From: Stentor coeruleus
Taxonomy: Eukaryota > Ciliophora > Heterotrichea > Heterotrichida > Stentoridae
Direction: 5' to 3'
NCBI GenBank assembly: GCA_001970955.1
Contig: MPUH01000051.1
Span: 1 to 64,000 of the forward strand
DNA length: 64,000 bases
Made by a program: the position numbers and the translations under genes
Shown: one piece after another, positions 1 through 11,263 of the stretch
Layout: every line of letters begins with the position of its first letter
Numbering within the stretch: position 1 is the first letter of the stretch
Notes under the pieces: generated by a model
Database searches by the model: none
What the model saw: the letters and a program-made list of their open reading frames with translations, nothing else
What the model was told of the DNA's origin: nothing

Positions 1-550
1 ATATTGTATTCCTATAATTTTATTTAGATCTATAGTTGATCAGTATAAGAAAATCCTTTGTTTACTTAATTTACTATGTTTTATATAATAGGTACTCAAA
101 ATGAAGTTTTAGTGCCATAAAAATTTGTGATAAAAGAATTTAATCAATTCAAAACTTAACTAGCAAATAACTTAGGTACTGCCATGTAATTATTAAGTTA
201 TTTCTTGAATATTTATAAGAATGTATAATTTTTGTATGAATAAAGGGCAGTATGTAAAGAAAAGGCCTAAAAATTATACAAAATATATATCTATGATCAG
301 AATACTAATGAAAAGTATCATAAAAGAAGAATGCATCTTGTTAAAAATACAAATTCTATGATCAAAGTATTATGAAAGTACCATAAAAAGAGTACATTTT
401 TATAATAAGCATATTTGATTAAGAATATACAGCTCATATATAAAACTATGCTTGTTTTAGAGCCTAATCTATAATTATTTTTTACTTTTTATTTTGAAAT
501 TTTATTTTGTTTTATCAATACTCAAATTGGCGCGGTGTAATTTGTTATAA
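1..550. other. AT-rich gene-free stretch
   Basis: No open frame of note is seen. The last 25 bases before the transporter start hold a GC island, ttggcgcgg at 527-535, that resembles an E2F site (TTTSGCGC) and stands out from the AT-rich surroundings. Confidence 0.5.
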
Positions 551-3500
551 ATGGCGTTTTTTCCTTACGATGAATCTTGGTATGTCACCGAGTTATTACA
601 ATTATGGACGCTTGGGCCACTAAAGTACTACCATAAAGAATCATTAAATCTAGGTAGTCTTTTCAATATTCCAAAATCTCTGGACCTTAATTTAGGTATT
701 GAAATTCTGGAAAATTCATGGGCCGAAGAGAAAAATAAGCAATCACCAAGTTTCACTAAAGCTCTTTTAAGAGTTGCAAAAAATGAGATTTATATATGTA
801 CTGCCTTACTTTTATTGGTATATATGCTTTATCTTGTTCAAATGATAGCTATATACTTTTTAGCTGAATATCTATCAGATTTATCTTCAAGTATCTGGTA
901 TGGTATGATTTTAGCAATTATATTCATTTCAGCCTCGATATTTGAAGCTCTCTTTAAAATTAACGCGCTTTTTAGAACTCATATTATACTAAGCAAAGCA
1001 AAAGCTCTGATAGTAATTTTAATTAGTAAAAAGTCATTAAAACTTAGTAACATTGCCCTTTCAGATCAAACTACTAAAGGAAAAATTGTCAACGTAATGA
1101 TAGCAGACATGGAAATGCTTGATCAAGTAGGTTTTGCATTATCATTCTTTAGTATTCCAATTATTATGATATGCTATATTACTGTAATAATACTACTATT
1201 TGGGCCAATAGGATTGATTGGAACTGGAGTTTCTATTCTACATCTTCCTTTAATAATATCGATGACAAAAAAAAGTTCAAACTATCTTTTGGAAGCTTCC
1301 AAAATCGGAGACGAAAGAGTTAAATCTACTCAAAACTTAATTTATGGAATCAAAATAATAAAACTCTATGGCTGGGAATTACCTTTATTAAAAGTTATTA
1401 AAGCTTTAAGATCAAAAGAAATTGATTCACTCAAAAAGTCTGCACAACTTTACTCTGGTCTATCAACATTTGGTCTTTCAGGATCACTTCTTGCTACTTT
1501 TATTACTGCTTCGATGCATGTTGCTCTTGGCCATGATCTAATAGCCAAAGAGATTTTTATGTTAAGTTTTTTCAGTTTAGTCACTCATATACTTTTAGCT
1601 TATGTTAGTATGCAAGGTCTTTTGGTGATTTTTTCATTTCTAGATGGCATGGAAAGAGTAAAAGATGTACTTCTTTTGCCTGAGTTTGAAAATTGTATTG
1701 ATCAAGAAAAAACAGATTTCGCATTGGATTTAGAAAAAGTGAGTTTTGCCATTGGATTTAGAAAAAGGAGAAAGATTTAGAAAACGATGAAGATTGTGAT
1801 GAAAATACTAAGCTTAATAAAAATAATCAAGAAAAAATACCTCTTGTTTTGAAAGATATTAGCATAAAAGTACCTAAAGGAGAATTAGTAATTGTTATAG
1901 GACAAGTTGGAACAGGTAAATCCTCATTATTTTTAGGATTGTTAAGCGAGTTAGTTCAATCTTCAGGAAGTCTAAAAATTTCAGGATCAATAGCTTATTG
2001 TTCAGAAGAGCCTTGGATTCTTTCTAAAACTATTAAAGAAAATATAATTCTTGATAAACCTTTTGATCCTGAATTATACAGTTTAGCTCTTTCAGCTTGT
2101 GATTTAAATGAAGACTTAACAGCTTTAAAAAATGGCGACAATACGTTATTAGGAGAAAGAGGTATAACTTTAAGCGGTGGTCAAAGAGCAAGACTTTGTC
2201 TCGCTAGATGTGTTTATTCAAATGCTGACATTATGTCTCGCTAGATGTGTTTATTCAAATGCTGACATTATGTTTTTAGATGACCCTTTAAGTGCAGTTG
2301 ATGCAGATGTTGCAAATCATTTATTTTTTAATTGTATACAAAAAGCCTTTGAAGGAAAAACAGTTATTTTGGCAACAAATCAAATTCACTTTCTTCAATA
2401 TGCCGATAAAGTTTTAGTACTCGATAAAGGAAGTATGAGCTTTTATGGGACTTTTAACGAGCTTCAGCAGTTTGAAGGGAAATATATAATAGACATTCTC
2501 CAAAAACAAAAAGACAAAAAGATTAAAGAAATAGAATTTATAAATGAAGGATATATTGAAAAATCACAAGATGTCTATGATGAAGAAGTCTCTAGTTTAA
2601 AATGGATAAAATCATTATGGCAATATACAATTCTTGGCTTTAAGTCTGAATGGATTTTTATTTTCATTCTTTTTCTTTCAATATTTTATGATATCTCATC
2701 AGTAGGGTTTAATTATTTCCTATTATATTGGAGTGGCGAGTCAGAACAGAATCAAAATAAATACTATTATATTTATGCTGGAATAATGGCATCATGCTAT
2801 ATTTTTTGTGCTTTAAGATTCTTTCCAATGATGGGGCTTTATTTAAATAGCAGTAAAAATGCACATAACAATGCAATTAAAGGACTTGCACTTACTCATA
2901 GCGTATATTTCGACACTCATTACTCAGGCCAAGTAATTACAAGATTTTCAAAAGACATTGGAATTATGAATAGGCCTTTGATAATAAATTTCGTGAATTC
3001 AATTACTTATATTTTATCTGTGTTATCCTTTATGATTGTAGTTGTTATTATAATACCAATAAATGCAGTAGCATTTTTAATCTCTGTATTGATTTGGTGG
3101 CTTCTTTTGAAATATCTTATGAAAATCATTGTTAAACTTCGTGATATTGAACTTATATCTCGTGACCCTATTATTTCTTTAATTACGCAATCAATTAATA
3201 ATCTGCCTTCTGTAAGATGCTTTAAGTATGAACAAGCTTTTAAAACTGGATGCATGGAAAATGCAAATTTATTTTTTCGTGCTAGTATAACATTGAATGT
3301 ATTCCAAAAATTTATTCAGCTTTATTTTCAATTAATAGCTATAATATTAGCTCTTAATGTATTATCAAAGATTTACTCAGCTTTATTTTCAATTAATAGC
3401 TATAAGTCTTTTAGCTCTTAATGTTATTATCATAGTATTATTCCCAAGTAACTTTTCAACTGAAAGAGGGGCTTTTTGTATAACAAGTACTGCAATTATT

Positions 3501-4400
3501 ATGATCTTTGTATCTAAATTACCTAAATATTTGATAGATTTGAATTGTAATACAGCTTCAGTAGAAAAACTTGCTGAACTTGCAAATCTTCCTCCAGAAG
3601 GTATTTTAATTGATTCTCAAGATTTTGTAATTTCACATGGAAATATTGTATTTGATAATATCTTCATGAGATATCAACCTCAGCTTAATTATGCTCTTAA
3701 TGGGTTATCATTTACTATAAATTCTGGAGAAAAAGTTGGTATTGTAGGTAGGACTGGATCTGGAAAATCATCTATTTTGCAAGTGCTTTTTAGACTTGTA
3801 AACCCTGAGTCTGGAAATGTTTTTATAGATGGGCAAGATTATATGAAAACAGGACTTCATCAATTACGAAGCCAAATGTCTGTAATACCTCAAACTTTAG
3901 CTCTTTTTTCAGGAAGTGTTAAGTATAATCTTGACCCTTTTTCTCAACACACTGATGAAGAAATTCTATTAGTACTTAAAGAAGTTCAGTTATTAGACTA
4001 TGTCCAAAGTTTTGAGAATGGAATTAATAGTCTGGTTTTGAAAGAAATAAACTTTTCAATAGGACAAAAACAGCTTTTGTGTCTTGCAAGGGCAATTCTT
4101 AGGAAAAATAAAATTGTTATGATGGATGAAGCAACATCAAATGTAGATAATGAAACAGATCGAATTGTACAAGATATTATTAAGAAAAAGTTTAAATATT
4201 GTACAATGCTTATTATTGCTCATAGACTTAGAACAATTATTGATAGCGATAAAATTATTGTTATGGATAAAGGGCAATGTAAGGAAATAGGAAGACCTGT
4301 TGAGTTGATTGAAAATGAAAATTCTTTATTTAGAATGCTAATTGAAAGTACTGGAAATGAAGAATGCGCCTTTTTGATAAATGAAATCAAAAAAAATTAG
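551..4400 (+). CDS. ABCC-type (MRP-like) full ABC transporter, frame broken in the assembly
   Basis: This is a two-half ATP-driven exporter of the ABCC family, expected in a membrane, with two transmembrane domains and two nucleotide-binding domains. Visible in order: a first membrane domain (551 to about 1700), NBD1 with Walker A GQVGTGKSS near 1898, signature LSGGQ near 2170 and the ABCC hallmark DPLSAVD near 2280, a second membrane domain (about 2640-3480), then NBD2 with Walker A GRTGSGKSS near 3750, the ABCC-style degenerate signature FSIGQ near 4050 and Walker B MMDEATSNVD. The frame changes at about 1740-1765, 2199-2272 and 3316-3420. The second and third breaks coincide with direct duplications of 37 and 61 bases; removing them restores frame. 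The first lies in a 28-base-spaced short repeat that does not restore frame by itself. The length of about 1,270 residues fits a family member without the extra N-terminal TMD0. The gene is either intact and misassembled or a recent pseudogene; I favour misassembly. Confidence 0.88.
2199..2272. repeat. 37-base perfect tandem duplication inside NBD1
   Basis: Copies at 2199-2235 and 2236-2272 are identical and abut directly, between the NBD1 signature and Walker B. The extra 37 bases cause a +1 shift; with one copy the reading runs on to DDPLSAVD. No N marks the joint. Confidence 0.9.
3307..3430. repeat. 61-base-offset imperfect duplication in the second membrane domain
   Basis: The stretch beginning tcagctttattttcaatta occurs at 3316 and again at 3377. 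Flanks on either side also match imperfectly. Both copies encode QLYFQLIAI; an offset of 61 bases explains the frame change at this point. Confidence 0.8.
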
Positions 4401-5700
4401 TAATGCATACAAGTAGTTAGTTAGTTAATTAATTAGTTATAATTAGATTTCCTAATGAAGTTTAAAAATATTAAATTTTTATTCATCTACACATTATAAA
4501 AGTTTTATATGTATTGAGTTGCTATATTTTAATCAACTTCTACAAAAAAATATGGAAAGCCGAAAATATTTACTATCTGATCCAGGAAACGAGCTTTTTA
4601 ACGAGGACTGATAAGATTTCATGAGTTATTTGAAATGGCTCATAGGCAACTGGGATGGTTTCTTTTCGAAGATCAGTTTTATTCCAAACATCTTTTAGGA
4701 TCAAGGGTTCATTTCATGTAAAAAAGGGTCTCCAGAGCTATTTACTTTTTACAGATAATAGGGTAAACTATTTATTTTTATCCCAGCTTGATCTATTATT
4801 AAGGTTTGAAATGAAAATTATATGTTTCTAGTTTTTGAAAAAAGAAAAGAAGTTTTATTATTAGATTCAAAAGGAGAGAAAAAATAATTATATCAGAAAA
4901 TATTTTAAAATGTGTTTACTATTGTTCTTGAAAATCTATTCAAATTCAACATTAATTTATCAGAAATGAAGCTTCATTTACATGAAAAGTGTTTTTAAAA
5001 TTCCTAGATAAATTGTTTTAAATCATTTAGTTACTATCTGTTAAAAAAATAATCTTTATATCAGAATTTAGTTTCAAATCTTAAAATATTTTTCAATCCA
5101 TAAAATTCTGAAGAAATAACTATAGAGCAATGAGATTTAATAAAATTTAAAGAATGTATTTTAATCAAAAACTCATAAAAAATAGATTTTATTTTATTAA
5201 ATTTAACAAGGGCTTGCAAAATCATCCTATTAAGAGATTTCTATAAATTTCAGACTATCCTTACTAATTAATGTTAAGTATTTTTATATAAATAAACTTT
5301 CTAAATCAAATTCATAAATATATATTAGATTTTTATATCTTTCTGAAATAAAGGTCAATTATTAAAAAAATATTATATTAAGTGCTGGGTGGGAATTCTT
5401 TAGTCAGATTTTGTTAAAATCCAACTATCCTTTATTTAATCATTTTTTCAATATAAATTTATTATATTCAAATCTTTCCAGTCACTTAAATACTTTTTGC
5501 CGAACATCATAATTTTTATTCTAAAATGCTTAATTTCATAACTTTGAGTATATTTAGCATACTAAGCATAAAGCACTAGCCAAATACTCATATTTGTAGA
5601 GTATGAACTTTAAAACTTAAAAGTTATCTGTCTTCTCAAAAAAGCCTTGATCGAATTATCAAATAATACTTAAAAAAATTCTAAATCTTTATATAATAAA
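4401..5700. other. AT-rich spacer
   Basis: Apart from the coding-like fragments at 4551-4875 (listed separately), I see only AT-rich sequence with long A and T runs. Confidence 0.5.
4551..4875 (+). pseudogene. possible decayed open frame of unknown kind
   Basis: From an ATG at 4551 one frame gives MESRKYLLSDPGNELF, then stops, then LKWLIGNWDGFFSK in the same frame. Another frame continues with LLFTDNRVNYLFLSQLDLLL. Base composition here is less AT-rich than the following spacer. No family is recognised; it could be a dead gene or a live gene with unrecognised introns. Confidence 0.25.
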
Positions 5701-6339
5701 ATGAACACTGAAGAGATGTTTCAAAAGCCCAATGAAGAATCTTTCAAAGAAATAATAATCCAAGACAACTCTGAATCTAAAAATATAATCTACATCCCCA
5801 ACAATAACTTTTCATGTAAGCCTATTCAAGGAGATCAAGCAATCGACCCTCAAACAACTTCAATCATCCCAATCTGTGAGCGTGATCTGAAATTCACCCA
5901 AGTTATTCACTTTGCCAAATTCATGAAATGGATGTCACTTCTAGAATTCCTCATGGTCTTCACTTATATAATCCCGGGAACAATATTTTTACTTGTCCTA
6001 CTTTTTGTCCCAGTCCTGGGGTTCATTGCAGCCAAAAAACTGCACAAGTGCCTTGGAATCACTTATTTAGTATATCTAATGCTCAGCATACTACTAAGAG
6101 TCATTTTGATGGTCGCTACAGGAAATCTGATTTTTATTATAGTTGGAACGTTGATTATTGTTAGCAATCTTATTGCAATCAGGTATTTGGTAAAACTTCT
6201 TAAAATTATTAAATCATTATCAGATTTAGAGAAAAGGGAATTGCTTATACTTCAAAATGGAATCCCTATGAGGAAACCTGAAAATGATATACAAATCCCT
6301 CAATTAAATTACTATAATAACTCCGAGCAAATTAAATAA
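5701..6339 (+). CDS. small multi-pass membrane protein, unknown function
   Basis: The 212-residue product is not recognised. Residues 1-70 are polar and probably cytosolic. Residues about 75-170 are strongly hydrophobic and can hold about four membrane helices with short loops. The tail from about 175 is charged and ends in a proline/asparagine-rich stretch. The start is the first ATG after an AT-rich leader with tataataaa directly before it. A 15-base GT...AG stretch (gtaagcctattcaag, 5816-5830) lies in frame, so splicing there would remove five residues without a shift; nothing shows that it is used. Confidence 0.7.
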   Translation: MNTEEMFQKPNEESFKEIIIQDNSESKNIIYIPNNNFSCKPIQGDQAIDPQTTSIIPICERDLKFTQVIHFAKFMKWMSLLEFLMVFTYIIPGTIFLLVLLFVPVLGFIAAKKLHKCLGITYLVYLMLSILLRVILMVATGNLIFIIVGTLIIVSNLIAIRYLVKLLKIIKSLSDLEKRELLILQNGIPMRKPENDIQIPQLNYYNNSEQIK

Positions 6340-6548
6340 GCTAATGACACAACAGGATTATTTTTAGTAGATAGGCTCTTCTTGAAATAAGTTAGTTAAT
6401 ATTATAAGTCTAACAATATGATTCAAATTTCTTATACTCAGCCACTTAAAAAAAAAATTCAGCTTTATTTATAAAGCAATCACTCATATTTTTAAGATTT
6501 TTTCTTCAACAACGGATATTATTAACTATAACATTCTCATAAACCTAA

Positions 6549-7958
6549 ATGGAATGCCCAAAATGTTGCAGTCCTTGGAACTCACAAGAACGCATCCCGC
6601 GTATACTATCTTGTGGGCATTCAATATGTGAACTTTGTGCTAAAGAACTCTTTCGTGACTGCAAAATCATTTGCTCCAGCTGTCAATGCCCACATATCTT
6701 TTCTGTTGAAAGGCTTTTCAATGAGACAGATGATGAATATGTTGATAAATGCATGAGCTCCTTAAGTAAAAACTTCACTTTACTAAGTCTCATCAGCACA
6801 CAGGCTTTAGAACCAGAGTCTTCTAATGAGCCTTCCTTCGAACTACAGTTCTGTGAAGAGCATAATTTACCTGTTCATTCATTTACTGAGAAGCCTTTTA
6901 GCTTAGTCTGTGATAAGTGCATAGAAGAAATTGCTGAATATAATTTAGTCGTAAAACCCTTACCAGAAGTGGCACACTATACAAGTCAGACAATAAAAGA
7001 TATATCATCTAATCTCAAAAAGCAGCATCAAGAATGTGAATCTGCATTAGAGTTTTATTCAAGAATGACAAAGTCTGAAAAAGAAAGGGCAATTGATATG
7101 GTAAACGAATATTTCAGTCAATTTTATACCTGCTTAGATGCAGCTAAAACTGAGTTTAAAAGTGAATTGGATCAAGTTCTAGAAGAACAAATAGCTGTAA
7201 ATAAAAAAGCTGCCATTGCTTTAGAAGAAAGGAATAATTTTATTCAAAATATTGACGCCCAATACAATTATTTCAAAGGGCTGCAGGATAATGAGATCGT
7301 CAGGTATTCAGAAAATTTTGATAACCTTTTAAATAAAATTCGACAGCCACATGATAATACAGAGCTGGTCAGTGTCTCACTAACCCCAAACAAAGCTAAA
7401 GTTTCAGCAATATCTTCCCTCTTAGACTCATCATATGAGTTTTCCATAAAAAAAGCTGTAGACTTCTGGCTATGCGAGCGCTGCAACTTAAAAAACGTAG
7501 ATGGCTGTATTGCCTGCACAAAATGCTCAGCTTTTCGCCCATTAACCACTTATCCCAACCTTCTATCAAACCCAGAGCACACATCTAAGCAGGAAATCCA
7601 TGAATTGCATCTTCGCCGACAATCTGAATTGCAAACTATAAGCGAACTGGATAAAAACGAAGCACAAGGGGTATTTTATTTAATACACGCAAACTGGATT
7701 ACAAAATGGAAAGAGTTTGTGTTTAATAAAAATCAAAACCCTGGGTTTCAAGCTGGAGCCTTACCTCCTGGACCTATAACAAATCATTTGCTTTTTGAAG
7801 ACTCTGAGTGTAAGGTTTTGAAGTTAAAGCTTAAAGCAGCTATGGATTATAGAGGGCTTAATGAGAAAGTGTGGCAGGCTTATCATAGGATTTATGGCGG
7901 CGGGCCGATGATTGTTAGAAAAAGGCTTAATATTTACGATGAACCTAAAGGTAAATAA
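6549..7958 (+). CDS. RING / B-box-like / RanBP2 zinc finger / DUSP protein, probable E3 ubiquitin ligase
   Basis: A 469-residue multidomain protein. A RING-type finger opens it (C3, C6, C22, H24, C27, C30, C42, C45). A short B-box-like cluster follows (C102, H105, C121, C124), then a helical region at about 150-260. A RanBP2-type finger is complete: W307, C309, C312, N316, C323, C326. The C-terminal 100 residues resemble a DUSP domain, the module found beside ubiquitin-specific proteases: ANWITKWKEF at 381, PPGPI at 406, and VWQAYHRIYGGGP at 441-453. No protease core is present, so the DUSP is uncoupled from a deubiquitinase and joined to a RING. Ubiquitin ligase activity is inferred from the RING; the RanBP2 finger may bind ubiquitin or RNA. 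Confidence 0.88.
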   Translation: MECPKCCSPWNSQERIPRILSCGHSICELCAKELFRDCKIICSSCQCPHIFSVERLFNETDDEYVDKCMSSLSKNFTLLSLISTQALEPESSNEPSFELQFCEEHNLPVHSFTEKPFSLVCDKCIEEIAEYNLVVKPLPEVAHYTSQTIKDISSNLKKQHQECESALEFYSRMTKSEKERAIDMVNEYFSQFYTCLDAAKTEFKSELDQVLEEQIAVNKKAAIALEERNNFIQNIDAQYNYFKGLQDNEIVRYSENFDNLLNKIRQPHDNTELVSVSLTPNKAKVSAISSLLDSSYEFSIKKAVDFWLCERCNLKNVDGCIACTKCSAFRPLTTYPNLLSNPEHTSKQEIHELHLRRQSELQTISELDKNEAQGVFYLIHANWITKWKEFVFNKNQNPGFQAGALPPGPITNHLLFEDSECKVLKLKLKAAMDYRGLNEKVWQAYHRIYGGGPMIVRKRLNIYDEPKGK

Positions 7959-8919
7959 TAAAATGATAATAACGAAAGATAATTAGGGTGATTTTTATGT
8001 GGTGAAGTTAGTATTCTGACTTGTTATAGTTTTTTTGTTTGTAGTTTTAAGTTAGGGGATATGTTTAGTGCAAAGTAGACTTCTTATTGAGAAGCTATTG
8101 CTTTAAAAAAATTATTCAACACAATATAATTTACCCTTAAACATTAAAGTTCCTGTCTCAACTATTAAACCCTAAGGACAACTCAAGTTAATTAGTTCAA
8201 TTCAATCATTACCCTTTCCGCTATCACTTATCTCATAATCACAATTTCATAAGAAAAAGCCTAATCCCTATATGCAAAGTTTCTTAAAAACTTACAAAAT
8301 ATAATATCAGCCTAACTAATCTAAAACAACTATACAAAAATACTCTAAAATTACTCTATAACATATATTTTAACTTTTTTTCACATAATCTTAGCATTTG
8401 TCAAAACTGAATATATACTCTAAATATTTTTTTTATAATAGCATGATCAAGAGCCTTAACAACTATATTTATAATATTAACTTATTAAACTTGATTTGAG
8501 TCAAAAAAATAGAAAATAATTATACCGAAATCTTACTATCTAAAAAGTATATAATTCAGTTACATTTTTATATATACTTTTAGCTAAAATGTCCAAATTC
8601 CTACCTACAAGAGTTGTATTTAAAAAAAACTTTTATGCCCAGAATGCAAGCAATCTAATACCTTTTGTTTGATCTCGAAAAATTACGGATAAGATTCAAT
8701 TTATTTGTATATTTTATTTCACAATGTCTCTCTTCAAAGAATCTTAATTTAAGCACTTTTTCTTTAATTCGAATTTAAATACTATTCAACTAGACCGTAA
8801 AAAACAAAATTTTATCGTTTCAGTCTACTAAAAGCACCCAAATTTTTATAAGTTTTTTCTGATTCTGTAATAACTCAATATACGTATATACTGGTATAAG
8901 TAATTTCGTTACATTAATC
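7959..8919. other. AT-rich spacer
   Basis: No convincing gene is seen. A 27-codon frame near 8589 starts MSKFLPTRVV but is too short to call. Confidence 0.45.
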
Positions 8920-9918
8920 ATGGAACTATCAGAGAGATTTGAAAGGTTGCAAGAGATAGGTTTCGGGTCATTTTCCAAAGTATACAAAGCCTGGGATATC
9001 CTAAATAATGAGTATGTGGCCCTTAAAGTTAGTGATATGTGTAGAAGTGCTAGTCTATTAAAGGAAGGGGAAATTTTGAAGCTTTTACCTTCCTATAGCT
9101 ACTTCCCTGAAATGAAATGGTTTGGTCCAAGACGAGGTGAATGTGCTTTAGCAATGTCACTTCTAGGCCCATCCCTTCAAGAACTCAATGAAAAAAAACC
9201 GCTTGGACCAAGAAAAGTTTATAGATACATGAAACACGTTGTACAAGCTTTAGAAATACTACATAGCAAAGGATATGCGCATTTAGATATAAAACCTGCT
9301 AATATCTGCACTAGAAATAAAGATCAGAAGTCTATAGTGCTTATAGACTTCGGTATAACTAGTTTATATTGTGATCCAGTGACTGAAAAACATATAGACA
9401 ATAAGCTGAATATCAAATTCAGAGGAAATTTCGCATTTTGCTCGGAAAATGTTATTCATGCCATGACTCCTTCTAGAAGGGATGACCTTGAATCTTTGTG
9501 TTATGTGTGTATTTTCCTGCTAAAAAACAAACTGCCGTGGCTGTCTAAAAATAGCAACTATCGTCAAATAATTGAAATTAGAAATAGTTGCTTTAATAGT
9601 CTTGTTGAAAATATTCCAAATGAACTTATTAGTATTCTTGCATACTGCAAATCATTAGATTTCAAGCAAGAGCCTAATTATGCTTATATTATACAAGCCT
9701 TTGATGATTGCAGGCTAAAAAGTACAAATTTATTCTATTCAGAAGTTCTTGTAATTAAGAAAAAAGGAAAAAAACATAAAAAAAGAAAATCAATGATACA
9801 GAAGCTAGGGAAGACTCTAGCTGCAGAACTTCCTGAATTAACTGAAGACATAAAACTTAAAAGTAAAAAGTTTATACAGGAGCAGGACTCAATTGAAAAA
9901 ACTGTTGTGATGATATAA
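8920..9918 (+). CDS. CK1-family protein kinase
   Basis: A 332-residue serine/threonine kinase of the casein kinase 1 group. Seen: glycine loop GFGSFSKV (14-21), the ATP lysine in ALK (K36), catalytic loop HLDIKPAN (121-128), metal-binding DFG (143-145), and the CK1 hallmark SRRDDLESL near residue 189. The catalytic Arg of HRD is Leu here, as the motif reads HLD, so activation-loop control probably differs; Asp, Lys and Asn of the loop are kept and activity is likely. A lysine-rich segment (KKKGKKHKKRKS) follows the kinase core near residue 285. Confidence 0.92.
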   Translation: MELSERFERLQEIGFGSFSKVYKAWDILNNEYVALKVSDMCRSASLLKEGEILKLLPSYSYFPEMKWFGPRRGECALAMSLLGPSLQELNEKKPLGPRKVYRYMKHVVQALEILHSKGYAHLDIKPANICTRNKDQKSIVLIDFGITSLYCDPVTEKHIDNKLNIKFRGNFAFCSENVIHAMTPSRRDDLESLCYVCIFLLKNKLPWLSKNSNYRQIIEIRNSCFNSLVENIPNELISILAYCKSLDFKQEPNYAYIIQAFDDCRLKSTNLFYSEVLVIKKKGKKHKKRKSMIQKLGKTLAAELPELTEDIKLKSKKFIQEQDSIEKTVVMI

Positions 9919-10222
9919 ATAATTAAACAATAAAACATAAATATATTTTCAATACTTACTCGCATAAAACCCTGAAAAAGTGCACAAAATTATATTAAGC
10001 ATAATGATATTGGAAATATTTTTAACTGTGCATTATATATTTATTTACTTTCCATAAACCTAAAATAATCCATCTAACCCTACCCCTCATATCATCTCCT
10101 TATTCGATTTAATTATTTTTCAAATCATCTCCCTATTCGATTCAATAATTCTTCAAAAATCAAAATCAAGCCTCTCCATAATTTTCTATGTAAAATCTAT
10201 CATATAAGAATTTTAGAATATT
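9919..10222. other. AT-rich spacer
   Basis: No gene seen. An imperfect direct repeat, ctccttattcgatt / ctccctattcgatt, occurs near 10096 and 10129. Confidence 0.4.
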
Positions 10223-11263
10223 ATGAAAACAATAAAGTCTAGAGCATACAAAGATCGGCTTAAAGGTCATAAAGACACTATTCTAATCCTTTATTCCCCA
10301 GATGGTCCTGAGGGGCATCTTCTAGTCTCAGGTTCAGCTGATGGGATAATCCGTGCATGGGACCTTAAAGGAAGGACAACAAAATTCAAATTACAACTAG
10401 AGCGACCACAAGGTAAACAAGAAATTACTAGCTACAGTTTTCAATCCTCACAGGTCTTTGTTGGATATTCTGACGGTGAAATCGTCGCTTATTCTCTTGA
10501 AGATGCTCATCTAACAGGGGTTTTCAAAGGTCACACAGGGGCGATAACTTCAATCAAGCATGGAGACCGTTTGATTTCCTCATCACAAGACAGCACAATC
10601 AGGATCTGGAACCTTAAAACAAAAGAATGTGACGTCATTTATCAATTCGCAGACCCTATCTCAGATATTATTGTCCGTGAGCATGATATTATTGCTGGAT
10701 CTTGGGACCGAATGCTCCGTATAGTTGACTTAAGAGAAAACACAATCAAAGATACACTTATTGCCTCAGAACAGCCAATAAAATGCTTAGAAATTGAAAA
10801 TAATACGATTTATGTTGGCGGTTGTGAAATGGTTATCCGTTCTTGGGACTTAGAAAGTTCTCAATGTAAAGAGTTTAAAGGGCATAAAAGCTGGGTACTA
10901 GGTTTAAAAGTTTTTGGGGATTATTTGTATAGTTATTCTGATGATAGGACTATAAAAGTTTGGGATAAAATGACTGGGAAATGTTTGGAGGAGTTTATTG
11001 GTCATGATGATGGAGTGACTTGTATTTCTTATGCTGCTTTGATGCTGTATTCTGGGAGCTATGATCATTCGATTAGAAGCTGGGATTTAGTTGAGATGTA
11101 TAAAAGGATTCAAGAGAGAGCTTTTATGATAAAAGAAGATATTGAATCAAGGAGAATTGAAACTTATAGCAGATTAATGAGTAAGAAGGGAAAAGGCAAG
11201 AAGGGGAAAGGAAAAGGCAAAGGGGGGAAAAGCCCAAAAAAGGGCAAGAAAGGCAAGAAGTAG
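10223..11263 (+). CDS. WD40-repeat protein with lysine/glycine-rich tail
   Basis: The 346-residue product has about seven WD40 blades, marked by repeats such as LVSGSADGIIRAWDL, LISSSQDSTIRIWNL, LYSYSDDRTIKVWDK and LYSGSYDHSIRSWDL. It is therefore a single beta-propeller scaffold. The last 30 residues are almost only Lys, Gly and Ser (from GKGKKGKGKG on), a basic tail likely to bind nucleic acid or to act as a localisation signal. No enzyme domain is present and the partner cannot be named from sequence. Confidence 0.9.
   Translation: MKTIKSRAYKDRLKGHKDTILILYSPDGPEGHLLVSGSADGIIRAWDLKGRTTKFKLQLERPQGKQEITSYSFQSSQVFVGYSDGEIVAYSLEDAHLTGVFKGHTGAITSIKHGDRLISSSQDSTIRIWNLKTKECDVIYQFADPISDIIVREHDIIAGSWDRMLRIVDLRENTIKDTLIASEQPIKCLEIENNTIYVGGCEMVIRSWDLESSQCKEFKGHKSWVLGLKVFGDYLYSYSDDRTIKVWDKMTGKCLEEFIGHDDGVTCISYAALMLYSGSYDHSIRSWDLVEMYKRIQERAFMIKEDIESRRIETYSRLMSKKGKGKKGKGKGKGGKSPKKGKKGKK

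Noticed and set aside
1739-1761. 23-base GT...AG stretch as an intron in the ABCC gene
   Set aside because: It restores frame but is longer than the 15/16-base introns seen elsewhere and would delete the conserved VSFA strand of NBD1.
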